Part shown: piece after piece, positions 40,384 to 50,800 of the stretch
Position numbering within the stretch: position 1 is the first letter of the stretch
Layout: each line of letters starts with the position of its first letter
NCBI GenBank assembly: GCA_030144725.1
Contig: JASKMD010000026.1
Span: forward strand, 15,173,314-15,237,313
Length of the DNA: 64,000 bases
DNA from: Haematococcus lacustris
Taxonomy: Eukaryota > Chlorophyta > Chlorophyceae > Chlamydomonadales > Haematococcaceae
Direction of reading: 5' to 3'
Translations under genes and position numbers: made by a program
Notes under the pieces: generated by a model
Told to the model about the DNA's origin: nothing
Seen by the model: only the letters and a program-made list of their open reading frames with translations
The model's database searches: none

Positions 40384-40692
40384 GGCATGGGACATGCCTG
40401 GGTTGCTGTTGTGTTGGCATTGTGGTTGAATGTGGGATGGGGTTTAATTATGGTTTGTAGTCCTACTGCCCCTGTGCCCATGGCTGGGTTGTCTACACTG
40501 CTCCCTGGATGTTGCACCCTCATTGCCCAAGCTCAAGGTAGCAGTATGCGCCGCTGCATGGTGCAGGTTGCTCTCCCTAATGAGAGTGCCCCACTCAGTG
40601 CCAGGCTGCCTGGTCCGTTGGCCTCGGTGGCCAAGCTATTTGAGCGCTCAGCATCAGACCCGTTCTATGCTGTGCTGGCGCACAAGCAGTGA
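36883..40692 (+). CDS. Plastid-type SAM-dependent methyltransferase, 7 exons
   Basis: Exons 36883-37082, 37168-37252, 38015-38167, 38663-38751, 39221-39377, 40056-40115, 40567-40692; phases agree, 289 aa. N-terminal 60 residues are Ser/Arg-rich, transit-peptide-like. Then RQFYAMPRLVKHVDDRFLAQ, VTQLYRERIPPGSSVLDLCS with SWVSHLP (motif I, usual Gly replaced by Cys/Ser as in this subfamily), GHGMNAAELARNPRL, DNSFDAVLCCVSVQYLQQPE, VHRVLKPGGVCIVTFSNRMF, and a C-terminal LVKSYFMAVEGFGPPQ. This is a Methyltransf_11-like family of plants and algae; substrate unknown. Introns carry a 191-bp type II element and an 11-bp minisatellite. Confidence 0.87.
37328..37518 (-). mobile_element. Solo type II 3' end with perfect 15-bp duplication (F13)
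   Basis: 191 bp in methyltransferase intron 2 between perfect copies of CAGAGTCAGGCACAG (37313-37327 and 37519-37533). Contains only the non-coding type II end (TCCTTACTAGGGCCTCC ... TTATTGCCTGACCACGAG): a fully 5'-truncated copy. Confidence 0.9.
38209..38469. repeat. 11-bp minisatellite (TCACYCTGATG)n
   Basis: About 24 units in methyltransferase intron 3, differing mainly by C/T at one position; the last unit abuts CTTGCAG. Confidence 0.95.
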
Positions 40693-41387
40693 GCCGTTGC
40701 AACAGGTCGATATCATGTGATTGGGTGACGAAGACATTATCCACATGAGCTGACACCAAGCATTTCACCCATGGAAGTGCCATGCCAACCTCTAGGGTCT
40801 AGGGGGAAAGAGTGCCACTGGAGTGGGAGCTGTAGTCATCAAGGGAGCGACCGAAGATGCTTCAACTTGGTCGGAGTAGCTAAGCGAGATTCCCCACAGC
40901 CAAATACGTTGTTCCATGTTGAATGAGTTTTGTTTGTCTCCATGCCAACCTGTTAACTAAGGTTTGAGTAGCAGCAATCGGTTGCTGGGTTGCTTTACAA
41001 ATGCAAGGTTGCAGTGGCCCAGGGATTGGCTCACAATTGAGGATCTTTAAGCGTTTGATCATAAGCGTTGCTCACTCCTTGCACCGCCATTAGGAACATA
41101 AGCTACCATGCAACCCTTCCTCTTCCCCCACACCTCATCTGCTTCGTCCCAACTGCTGGATCAGCCTATACGAGCCATCACACGAGCTCTTACGCCAAAG
41201 AACACCCGTCCTTGAAGCCACATTGGCGTTTCAACACTTGCCCAGCATCCTTGGCACACCGTTGACCGCCTTGCATTCATGAGGCAGTAAACAGCCTTGC
41301 AACGGGCAACCCTACAGTGTTTAGCGGTGCCCTTCCGCTTCTTCCACCCTCACCGCTTCTTCCACCCTCCTGAAGCCCACAGCTACA
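40693..41387. other. Region downstream of the methyltransferase
   Basis: Intergenic; a few short open frames without recognisable similarity. I see no gene. Confidence 0.4.
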
Positions 41388-41399
41388 TGCCCACTGCAG

Positions 41400-41744
41400 C
41401 CCCCTTGTCCCTCACTAGGGCCCTCCACTTGAGCCCGACCAGTAGTGGCCACTAGCGGGAGTACTAGGGACAACTAGTGGCCCGACTCAGATGGTGTTTA
41501 TGGGCTGTGTGGAGTACACCCAATGGACATGGTGCATGTACATGGACCATGCACATGGACCATACCCAATGCACATGGACGCGATGTGCTTGTCCTTTTC
41601 CAGCAACTTGGTTTCACGGGAAATTCACGGAGTGATGTCACATGTAGAGACCAGCACAGCTTACTGTACAACTTCTGCCAAGACATGCACCTTGCACCAG
41701 CTGTGCACCTTGCTCAACCACGTCACCAGCTGATTACAGCACCT
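41400..41744 (-). mobile_element. Type II element without coding part (F14a)
   Basis: 345 bp between TGCCCACTGCAG (41388-41399) and TGCCCACTACAG (41745-41756). Begins with the type II end (CCCTTGTCCCTCACTAGGGC), then jumps to the 5' region (GGAGTGATGTCACATGTAGA, ACAACTTCTGCCAAGACATG), as in F3, lacking the TnpB-like ORF: an internal deletion. Confidence 0.75.
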
Positions 41745-41756
41745 TGCCCACTACAG

Positions 41757-41907
41757 AACCTTGACTCTCAACCTTGGTGGGCCACCCCGCCTGGGCCTGG
41801 GTGGGCTGCCCGCTGTGCCCATTGCTCACAGTGGCTGCCATCCTGCCTCAATGCTGAGTACAGCAGAGCGCAGCACGCCTACTATTACTACAGCAGCACG
41901 GCCCCAG
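41757..41907 (-). mobile_element. Chimeric type I element inserted next to F14a (F14b)
   Basis: 151 bp between TGCCCACTACAG (41745-41756) and the same 12 bp at 41908-41919. Starts with a short type I end (CCTTGACTCTCAACCTTG) fused to about 100 bp homologous to CFAP410 intron 4 (46228-46335; GTGGCTGCCATCCTGCCTCA shared). Confidence 0.65.
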
Positions 41908-42677
41908 TGCCCACTACAGCCTACTACATTGCAGCCCGCGCACCCAGGTACAGCACTTGTCCATGCCAGACTGCCTGGCAGGGCAGCACCACAACAACCA
42001 TTGCAAAATATACAGCTGACCTGAGCACAAAAACACCAACCCACATGCATGACTGTCACAAACAGCTACAGGAACGAGGGCACACGGCAACACATGCGAA
42101 CATCACCTCACAAAACAGCTCCTGCTCCAGCAAGGCAACAGCTTCCTCTTCCTTCACACACACCACAACCCTGGTTGCTCCGCTGCCCTTGCAAACCAGG
42201 CATGTCCAGAGCAACATGCTACAAGACCACATGTGGTGGTGATGCATGTGGTGGTGATGCATTGTCATCAGCTACAGGCACCACATGGCCTTAGGCTGCA
42301 TGCCACCTGCTGTGCACATGAAGCTACAAATGTACCTGTTACCATGCCATGCCATGCTGTGCCATGCCATGCCACCATGCTTCTCCTCTTTGACACCACA
42401 TTGTAGAATGATCAGGCAACTCACCTGCTGCACACTGACATGCGTGCAGTTCTATGGCCATGTCCTTTACAGCTGCCCTCCGCCCTGCTTGTTTCCGCCC
42501 TGCTATGTTGCAGTCCATGCAGGGGACCAGAAGGCTCAGGGGCCCCCCACCCCTGCCCACACAGGTCTCCTTGCTTGCTCCTAGTCACTCCATGCTGCTG
42601 CCAGGAGTGCCATAGCTCCACTATTTGTGCCTGCAAAATCAGTGGCGGAGAAACCACTGTCAGCGGCCTGTTGCTTT

Positions 42678-43474
42678 TCACCACACAAGTCCCGAGCACA
42701 GTTGACAAGCCAGTGGTTCAGCTCCCGTGTCGAAGTTGCTGGGGATGTGGGTAGTTGCGCCCATGCCTGGCTTTAACAGCTCAACTGCACTTGCAAACGG
42801 GGCATGTCCGGAAAGAGAAACGCACACGTACCTCAAGCCAGACCCCATGCAGGTTTGGCATGTGCAGCTGCCTGTGCCGTGGCAGTCCATACACCTGAGA
42901 GGCAGTGGGCACCACAACAACTCTGCTACCCATCGTGGTATGGGGGAAAGCGTCAGACAGCAGTGGGTGCATGCACTATTGTGATAAATTGCTGTCGGCA
43001 CCTGTTTGTCTTGAGCCATGTGGCGGCCACGTTGTACTTAGCACGTGGCAGGCCTATCAAGCTCCCCATGCGATGCATAGCAGTTTGTAGGGAGTCCTCC
43101 TTCTGCTGCTGAGGGGTTACCACACCGGCGCCATTGCAAGTAGGGCATGCACAGGAGCCAGAGCCCTGGCATTGCAGGCACGTTGCTGTACCTCGCTCCA
43201 ACCTAGATGCGGCCTGCATCGTAACATGTCCTGCGTCAGCAGGGGTGCGTAGCTGCCAGCGCTGGATCGCCGGTGATGGAGCCTCGGGACCGCACCCTTC
43301 GCAGCAGCAGTTGCTCAAGGATGCTAGGGGTCGTTGGTGCGGAGCCCGACCGCTCCGCCTGCACACGAGATCAGCTGACGAGCTTGGAGCCAATTGAAAC
43401 GCCCAGGTTAGCTTCAGCCCACTAAGCGACAGGGCAGACGGGCACCTTGACCATGACACGTGAAACCGCGACAT
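42678..43474 (-). CDS. DnaJ-type zinc-finger (CXXCXGXG) plastid-like protein, 3 exons
   Basis: Exons 43474-43002, 42894-42832, 42738-42678; phases agree, 198 aa. After about 125 residues of Ser/Arg/Ala-rich, transit-like sequence come CLQCQGSGSCACPTCNGAG (exon 1), CMDCHGTGSCTCQTCMGSG (exon 2) and CQLCSG (exon 3). This gives four CXXCXGXG modules and a partial fifth, without a J domain. Such stand-alone DnaJ zinc fingers (BSD2, PSA2, LQY1 types) act as thiol or assembly chaperones in chloroplasts; which of these it is cannot be told. The helical stretch HRMGSLIGLPRAKYNVAATW separates the two zinc modules. The last exon is the least certain part. Confidence 0.75.
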
Positions 43475-43989
43475 ATCGTCCAGGGTTGCGTGCGGGGAAG
43501 TGGGGATGAGGGCCCGTGCGGGGGAGGGATGCGCTGCTGGACATCGACATGCGTGCGTGGGCGACGGTGGCGCGCTTGCTGAAATTCGGGTTTATCTTTA
43601 TGTAGCATGAGGGCTGTAGGGATTAAAAAAGTCTTCAGGAGTGGAAAGTTGGAGCAGAACGGGCCATGTCGGTTGAGCCATACATCATGCTCCGCACCTT
43701 GGCCCTAGGTCCGCACCATGGCCCTAGGCCAAGCTACTATACAGGGCTACATACAATTGGTGGTGGTGGTGGTGGTGGTGGTAGTGGTCCAATTACGGTG
43801 CTGACATGCAGTTCTGCTGAGACCGGTTCACGGTGCTGTAGCTACCTAGCTCAATCGCGGATTACAGCTGCTAGTCAGGACCACCGTTCACGCCATGGAT
43901 ACATTTTGTCACTTTGAGGGTCAGTGTTTGATTCACATTTTTTCAAACACGGTGGAGAACACTCTATCGCCATCATGGCATGTTAACGA
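43475..43989. other. Divergent promoter region, DnaJ-zinc-finger / CFAP410
   Basis: 515 bp between divergent starts. Contains (GGT)10 at 43758-43787 and a direct repeat of CGCACCWTGGCCCTAGG at 43694 and 43711. No TATA-like element stands out. Confidence 0.5.
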
Positions 43990-46900
43990 ATGGTGGCGCT
44001 GACGGAGCAAATAGTTCGTGGCAAAACACGAATCGACAAGTTAGACGAGGTCAAGAACCTCAATCTTTGGGGGCAGGACCTGGACGACGTTTCAGTGCTC
44101 GCCAAGATGCCTGTCAGTACATAAGGGGTTCAATGCTGCACTGTATGGCTCTCTCCCAGCTAAGCCTGCTGATCATGCATACATGCAGAATGTGGAGGTC
44201 CTGTCCCTGTCAGTAAACCGCATCAGCACCCTCAAAGATTTCAGGTACTACCGCTCTGAGATGCAAGCTGGCAGTGGGCATAGTGACCTACATCTGAGGC
44301 GTGTGGGTGCATGGGTGCTGCCAGGCATTGCCTCAAGCTCCAGGAGCTGTACCTGCGAAAAAATGTTGTCCAAGACGTCACCGACCTCCAGTACCTTTCG
44401 CAGCTCACCAGCCTCAGAGTACTGTCAGTGGGTCTGATGCCAGAGCACAGCACACAGCTACACAAGAAAAGCTTATCCAGCAGGCTGTTGCACTGTGAAC
44501 TGTGGACTAACCCTGACCCTGACCTGACCCTAACCCTAACCCTAACCCTAACCCCTTACGCTGATCCTTACCCGGTGGGCCTGCCTCTACCCTGACCCCA
44601 ACCTGGTCCATGACATCAAGACCCTGGACAGAGACCATACGACAATGACCCACCCGGCTTACTGGGCACCTTTGGCATCATGTAGCGGGCTCAACAGGCC
44701 CAGCATGGGCAGCCCTGGTATGACGTGCACAATGCCCATGTCTTGCGTGCATGCAAGGGACGTGGCTTGTACATGTCAGCACCTTGGCTCTCAACCTTGA
44801 GCCTCCATTGCAGTCGAACACACTAACTGTGGACCCCTACAATACGGTGTTTTATCTGTGTGGTGTTCCCATCACATGGCATGCTCATGGCCTATACATG
44901 GCATACACATGGTCACGGTCGCCTACCACCTACAGCATTGCCTGACCCCTTAGGGCTATGACGTAGAGTTGGCATGACAAAACATGCACTAATTGAAAGC
45001 TGATGACAACTTGAAGTGGGGGGGCACAGACTACTGTGCCTCAGCAGGCTGATCCTGCTGCTGGGCTGTGGGTGGCTTGTCTCGCAGCCGCTTGTACCCC
45101 AGGCCAGGGTACTCCTTGCCCTTGGCTGGCAGCTTCCCCTGCTCTGGCCACCAGCACAGCTCCAGTGGCCGCCACCTGCTCTCCCCGATGCGCTGCATGT
45201 TCAGCGCTGCATTGCAGTCCCTGTCCAGCCACCTGCCTAGCTGTGGTGCTGGCCTGGCTTTGGCAGCCCCTCACTCACTCTCGCACCTCCAAAGGGCACT
45301 TCCTAAGGGCACCTCCAAAGGGCACCTTGAACGGCCTTGGTGCGACCAGTTGACTACAGCAAGAGGATGTAGAGAATGGAAGATGCGACACGGCTTGCTT
45401 TGCTTTCAGCTTATACATGTCAGCATGAAAGAGTCAGCGGCCGACTGCATCCCACCAAGCACCCTTGGCCCTGCATGATGACCGGCTTTGCACTGGGTCT
45501 GATCAGCTTCGGTGGTGAGCTGGGGGGCTGGGAGCATTCTGGTGTTAAGGCGCTGTTGCCTAATCTGGCTGCCTTGCCACTGCAAGCCACTTGGTGATGC
45601 CTAATCTGGCCATGTCTCTGGCTCCAGACCTGGCGGGGCTGCTCCTGGGTCCCTTGGCCTCCTTGGCCTTGGCCGGCTGCTGCGCATACATCAGCTTGGC
45701 CGCAGCTTGCAAGGGAAGGCCAGCACCTTGGCTCTCAACCTTGAGCCTTCATTGCAGTCGAACACACTAACTGTGGACCACTACAAAACGGTGTTTTATC
45801 TGTGTGGTGTTCCCATCACATGGCCTCAGGAGGCGATGTCACTCACTCTCGCACCTCCAAAGGGCACCTCCTAAGGGCACCTCCAAAGGGCACCTTGAAC
45901 GGCCTTGGTGCGACCCAAGGGAAGGCCAGCACCTGCATGGACTGCAGCAAATGCATGCTGGTGCCATCAGGCTGGCAGCCTGAGGCCAGGCCTAGAGGGC
46001 GTCAGAGGTTGTTTTGTGGTAGAGTCGGCTTTGGATGTTTCCCGTGATTGGAACCGGCAACCTGGCCACTGTGTGCCTCGATCCACTCCAAGGTTGCCCC
46101 ACTCCGTCCCTGGCGTGCAGTCCTGTACTGCCGCCCCGTCTGCCTGCTGCCTACCACGTGTGATGCGCCACCATGTGTTCCCAGGTGGCTGTGCGATAAC
46201 CCGTGCGCTGACCACCCCTTCTACAGGTCAGTGGCCTGGGTGGGCTGCCCTGCAGCGCTGTGCACGTTGCCCACAGTGGCTGCCATCCTGCCTCACTGCT
46301 AGCCATTGGTACAGCAGAGCGCAGCACGCCCCAGCGCCTGGCGTCATGCCGCCCTCCCCTGCTTACCGTAAAGCATGCACACCCGTTCCCGTCAAGGTGG
46401 AGGGTACCCTAGAACCTGACGGCGCATGTGGTCTTGTCACCTGCCATGCAGCAAAGCATGTCCAGCTGTGCGTGATGGCCCATGCGGGGGCAGCAGTGCT
46501 ACCTGTCGCCTGCAGGTCGTTCTGTAAGCGTCACAGGGCGACATGTTGCAGAACCCTGCCTTAGTTCCAGCAACAATTGCGCCATACAGACGTGTCATTA
46601 GCCTACCAGCCATTCGTGGTGTGCCTTGCCCGCAGGCAGCTGGTGGCACGCATGGTGCCCAGCGTGGACAAATTGGACAACATGGAGATCTCGGCCTCAG
46701 AAAAGGAGGCCGCCCTGCACAACCCTGACCTGGGGCGCTACCTCAGCCCTGAGCTCAGGCAACGGCCCACCTCCCCCAGCCTGCGGGCAGCAGCAACCCA
46801 GCAGCAGCAACAGCAGCAGCAGCAGGCGTATGCTGACGCACAGCCACCCCCTCCGCAGCAGGCACCCCAGCAGGCCTCTCAGGCACGGGAAGGGAGAGGA

Positions 46901-47038
46901 GGAGCGGGGCCTGACGCAGCTCGGCGCCGCAAGAACGTGTTGTATGCGGTGATGGCGCTGGTGGCTGAGCTGGACGAGGATGACTTGGTGTATGTGAAGA
47001 GGGAGATAGAGCAGCGGCTGGGGGCCTTGGGCAGATGA
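43990..47038 (+). CDS. CFAP410: CFAP410 (C21orf2) ciliary leucine-rich-repeat protein
   Basis: Exons 43990-44112, 44189-44244, 44325-44423, 46185-46226, 46636-47038 give 240 aa in phase. N-terminal LRR domain: KTRIDKLDEVKNLNLWGQDL, NVEVLSLSVNRISTLKDF, LQELYLRKNVVQDVTDLQYL, and the LRR cap WLCDNPCADHPFYR with MVPSVDKLDN, collinear with human C21orf2. A Gln/Pro-rich linker (polyQ near residue 165) precedes the conserved C-terminal helix, NVLYAVMALVAELDEDDLVY then KREIEQRL, the oligomerising domain of the family. Works at basal bodies and cilia, so it fits a flagellate alga. Intron 3 (1.76 kb) is swollen by two type I elements and a telomere-like tract. Confidence 0.93.
44508..44556. repeat. Interstitial (CCCTAA)n telomere-like tract
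   Basis: ACCCTGACCCTGACC passes into four perfect CCCTAA units inside CFAP410 intron 3. Confidence 0.9.
44782..45408 (-). mobile_element. TnpB/Fanzor-like element, type I (F5)
   Basis: 627 bp in CFAP410 intron 3 between GCTTGTACATGTCAGCA (44765-44781) and GCTTATACATGTCAGCA (45409-45425), one mismatch. Keeps the ORF end (45274-45041: WLDRDCNAALNMQRIGESRW equivalent, reverse strand) directly fused to the GGGCACCTCCAAA repeat part, so the middle of the element is deleted. Confidence 0.8.
45729..45915 (-). mobile_element. Miniature type I element with 19-bp duplication (F6)
   Basis: 187 bp between perfect 19-bp copies of CAAGGGAAGGCCAGCACCT (45710-45728 and 45916-45934). Type I non-coding end joined directly to the GGGCACCTCCAAA repeat end; no coding part. 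In CFAP410 intron 3. Confidence 0.92.
46228..46335 (+). repeat. Segment homologous to F14b
   Basis: In CFAP410 intron 4; matches 41795-41885 in roughly 80% of positions (GTGGCTGCCATCCTGCCTCA shared). Confidence 0.65.
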
Positions 47039-47808
47039 TTGGGATGGCTCTTGAGCAGCAGTAGTAGTTGTTACACAAAAGGAGGCAGGGCTTGGGTATA
47101 TACAAGCCAACTCCCAAAGGTAAAAGACTGAGAAAAGGACTGTGTTGGAGGTTAGAGGTGAGAGGTGTAGAAACCTAGAGGGAGAAACCTAGAAGATATT
47201 GGGTGGATAGAGCAGCGGTGTGGCCTGTGGCCTGGTTAGGGAAGCTGGCAGCACCCGGGCACATGGCCTGGCACAGCCCTGTTGGGTGGAATGGGAGACG
47301 CGTTGGTAGGCAGGGGCAGGGGCAGAGGCAGGGGGTGCAATGCGCACTAGGGTCGCCAGGCAGGGGGCAGGGTGGCAGCTTACACTCTTATCCTCTCGTA
47401 GTACATTGCCAGTCGCATCATTGCTGCGATCTCCCAGTCCACAGGGCACAAAACCTTGGCGCAGTTAAAAGCACCGTGCCACCTGGCCGCTGACGGCTAC
47501 AGCACACCTCAGCGAGGGTACCGAGGGCAGTGGCAGCACATGGTGACCACACTCGAGCCTCACATGCAATCCAGGGATGAAGCATGACGACGAGCCTGCC
47601 CACCCCGGCCTCCCAAATCCTAGAGGCTTCTGTCACGAGTTCTGGCTAATGAAATGCTAGCAATGCACACCTCGCCACCCTGTTTCAGTCGATGCCCGGC
47701 TGCTGATCAGTGAATGTAGTCTACCTTCCATTCTGTCCTCGAGCTGTCAAGGGCGGGATGGCTGTGAAAGCATGAAGTCATGAAGCATGAAGACTCCCCG
47801 TCCCAGGA
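47039..47808. other. Convergent intergenic region, CFAP410 / thioesterase
   Basis: 3' flanks of two convergent genes. TTACA at about 47070 and 47380 (TGTAA on the minus strand) could be poly(A) signals of the thioesterase. A GGGGCAGGGGCAGAGGCAGG run lies near 47310. No gene seen. Confidence 0.4.
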
Positions 47809-50800
47809 TCACCGCAGGGTGTCCCGCAAAAGCTGCACCAACTGGGCAGGGGGCTGGCTGATGAAGTTGTGGCCCTGGCCCTCCAACCACACCTCCTGGA
47901 ACTCTGCGCCAAACAGGGTCCCGGGTGCCAGGGCGTGGTGCTGCCAGGCAGCCACCTGCATGAGGGCAGGAATGCGGGGGGCCCCTGGCTGCCCCCTTCA
48001 GCTGGTGCAGGGAATGCTGGCTAGGCAACATGTGCTGGCAGGCACAAGGTGAGGCACCTCAGACAACAGACCCACTCCATGGCGCACATGCAGGCAAGGA
48101 GCTGCCATGGGTCTGCTTGCATGGCAAGGCCTGAAGCACTTGGTTCAGGTGCTATTTCATGATGGCAGAAAGGCATGGAGCCCTCATGGACAGGTAACAG
48201 CAAATGAATTGCGTATGCAGCCATGCTCGCATGAAAACATGCCACTTGTGTGGCTAGGGCAATAGCCGTGGCAATAGCAGAGTTGCAGGTGTTGTTTGCT
48301 GAAGGCTCGCCTACCTGGTCCTTAGTGAAGCGGGTGTCCAGGCTGCCCGCGATGACTGTCAATGGGCAGGGCACTGCGGGAGTGCCGGGGTCATGCTGCG
48401 TGCACCCACAGCGCAGCAGGTCAGCCGCTTCTCTTGCACATGTCACACATTGCTCCCATGCCCGATGATGCCAACGATACACTCAGCAGATATGTAGCCC
48501 CAGAACCACAGCATCAGCTCGCCTGCCTAACCTTCCTCCATGACCTAATTGTGTGGCTGCCTCCATGACCTCAACAAAGTAACAATTAACAAAGCGACAA
48601 TCAGGCGACAGCTCACATCGCGTGATGACTAAGAAGAAGCGGAAGGGCCCCGACAAGCAAAAGAAACTGAAAGGTTCGTGTCCTATGAGCTACGTGCCCC
48701 ACAGGCCCCACGCAGCAGCCAGGAGACCACACCGCCAGCAGCCTCAGAGCCAGGGCCCAGCACTCCCTCGCCAGCCAAGCGCAGCAAGCGCACCAAGGCT
48801 GAGCAGGGCAAGGCTGCCAAAGCCAAGCCAGCACCACAGCCAGGCAGGTGGCTGGACAGGGACTGCAATGCAGCATTGAACATGCAGCGCATTGGGGAGA
48901 GCAGGTTGCGCCCGCTGGAGCTGTGCTGGTGGCCAGAGCAGGGGAAGCTGCCAGCCAAGGGCAAGGAGTACCCTGAGCATGGATACAAGCGGCTGCAAGA
49001 CAAGCCACCCAAGTCCCAGGATCAGCAGCAGCAGCAGCAGCAGCAGCCTGCTGTGGCACAGTAGTGTGTGCCGCCTCTTGAGCTGTCATCAGCTCACAAT
49101 CAGTGCATGTTTTTCATGCCTACTCTACACATAGCCCGTGTGGTCAGGCAATAGTGTAGGTGGTAGGCACTCATGCACCATGTCCACGTGCATTGGGTAT
49201 ACTCCACACAGCCCATTAACACCAATCGAGTTGGGCCACTAGTGGTCCCTAGTGTTCCCACTAGTGACCGCTAGTGGGCACTACTGGCCCGGCTCAAATG
49301 GAGGCCCTAGTGAGGGACAAGGGGGCTACCTCTATGACAGTTATGTTTGAGAAAGGATACAGCCACAATGAAAAAGACTAAGTTTTTGAAAGTGACTGGC
49401 TACCTGGCACCTGGTCGACAGCTGCAGTCTGCAAAGGGCAGGCTCACAGGACAGCACCTTCACTCTGTCCTCCTCTGTCCTCTATCGTTGATAATCCTAG
49501 CGACCAGGACTTGCTGGCCAAGTTCCGGGGCTGTGGGCAGTCGGTGCACCATTTGCTGCGCCCAGCCTAAAGCTAACCTGCGCTCAGCTTGGAGCTCAGC
49601 CAGTGCTGGGCTGATGTAGTGCTCTTGGGTGCCCCCCCGCCAGCCCCCACAGCCCCAACGCAGCCAGGCAGCCACACAGCCATCAGCCTCAGAGCCAGGG
49701 CCCAGCCCTTACCCGCCAGCCAAGCGCAGCAAGCGCACAAAGGCTGAGCCAGAGGCAGCTGAGCCCACCCAGTCCACCCAACCCATGAATGGCAAGGCTA
49801 CAGAAACCAAACCAGCAGGTGGTTGTACAGGCATTGCAATGCAGCACCAACATGCAGTGCACTGGGGAGAGATCCCGCCCAGCTGAGCAGGGAGTACCCT
49901 GGCCTGGGCTACAAGCTTCTGCAAGACTGCCCACCCAAGTGATAACTGCAGCAGCAGCAGCCTGAGGCACAGTAGTGTGTGTCCCCCTCCTGAGCTGTCA
50001 TCAGCATCCATCAGCGCATGTCAGTGATGCCAACCATAGGTCATAGACCTGTCACAGGGGTCAGGCAATAGTGTAGGTGGTAGGGGCCCCTGCCATGTGT
50101 GTGGAAGGCACTCCATACACACAACACCAACCCTTGCTCAAGGGCCCTATCACTTAGGCTCAGCCGTGGTGCTTGTTGCTGGTGAGGCTGATGAGGGAGG
50201 TGGCGTCACCTGGTCCAGGCTGCCTGGAAGCTGACGTGGGGCAAGAGTTGGTGCAGGGCCTCTCACCTGGTAGGTCTCCAGCAGGGTGAAGTCCGCCTTC
50301 AGCACCGGCCACATCGCCTTTCGCAGGGCAGGCGAGGCCAGGGCAGGGTTGGCGCCGTACCGCCTCTCCAACGCCGCCCAGAACTCCAGCTCTGTCAGCT
50401 GCGCAGCAAGGCGGACAGCACCAAGGCATACCTTCACCTCCCTGTCTCATGTGCATGCTGCCATGGAGTCATGCTGGGCCCCAGCAGGACCGTGGCCAGC
50501 AGCTGCCTAGGGGTGTCTGTGGCTGTGGCTGTGAGAGGGCTTGAACACACGGTGCTAGACCGCCTGTGTGAGTGATCAAATATGCCGGCGGTCAGTTGTC
50601 CGTTGTCCTGCAGCTGGCTCTAGTAGGCTCACCTGACTTAGCCGGGTGCTGTCCACATCATGGCTTGCTCCACACAGGCTGGGGGCTCTGCAAGCGGTCG
50701 GGGCACTGCGTTGTGAGCAGCTGGCGGGCGAAGCACATGCACGCGTGCTCAGCTGGGCTGCTAAAGGGAATGTGGGCCTGACAGCCTGCATTGGGGTACT

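Noticed and set aside
42421..42708. Additional zinc-finger exons of the DnaJ-type gene (CMDCNIAGRK near 42510)
   Set aside because: The model already reaches an in-phase stop at 42678, and the segment shows no CXXCXGXG module.
45041..45915. F5 and F6 as one larger element
   Set aside because: Each has its own pair of direct repeats and a complete type I end.
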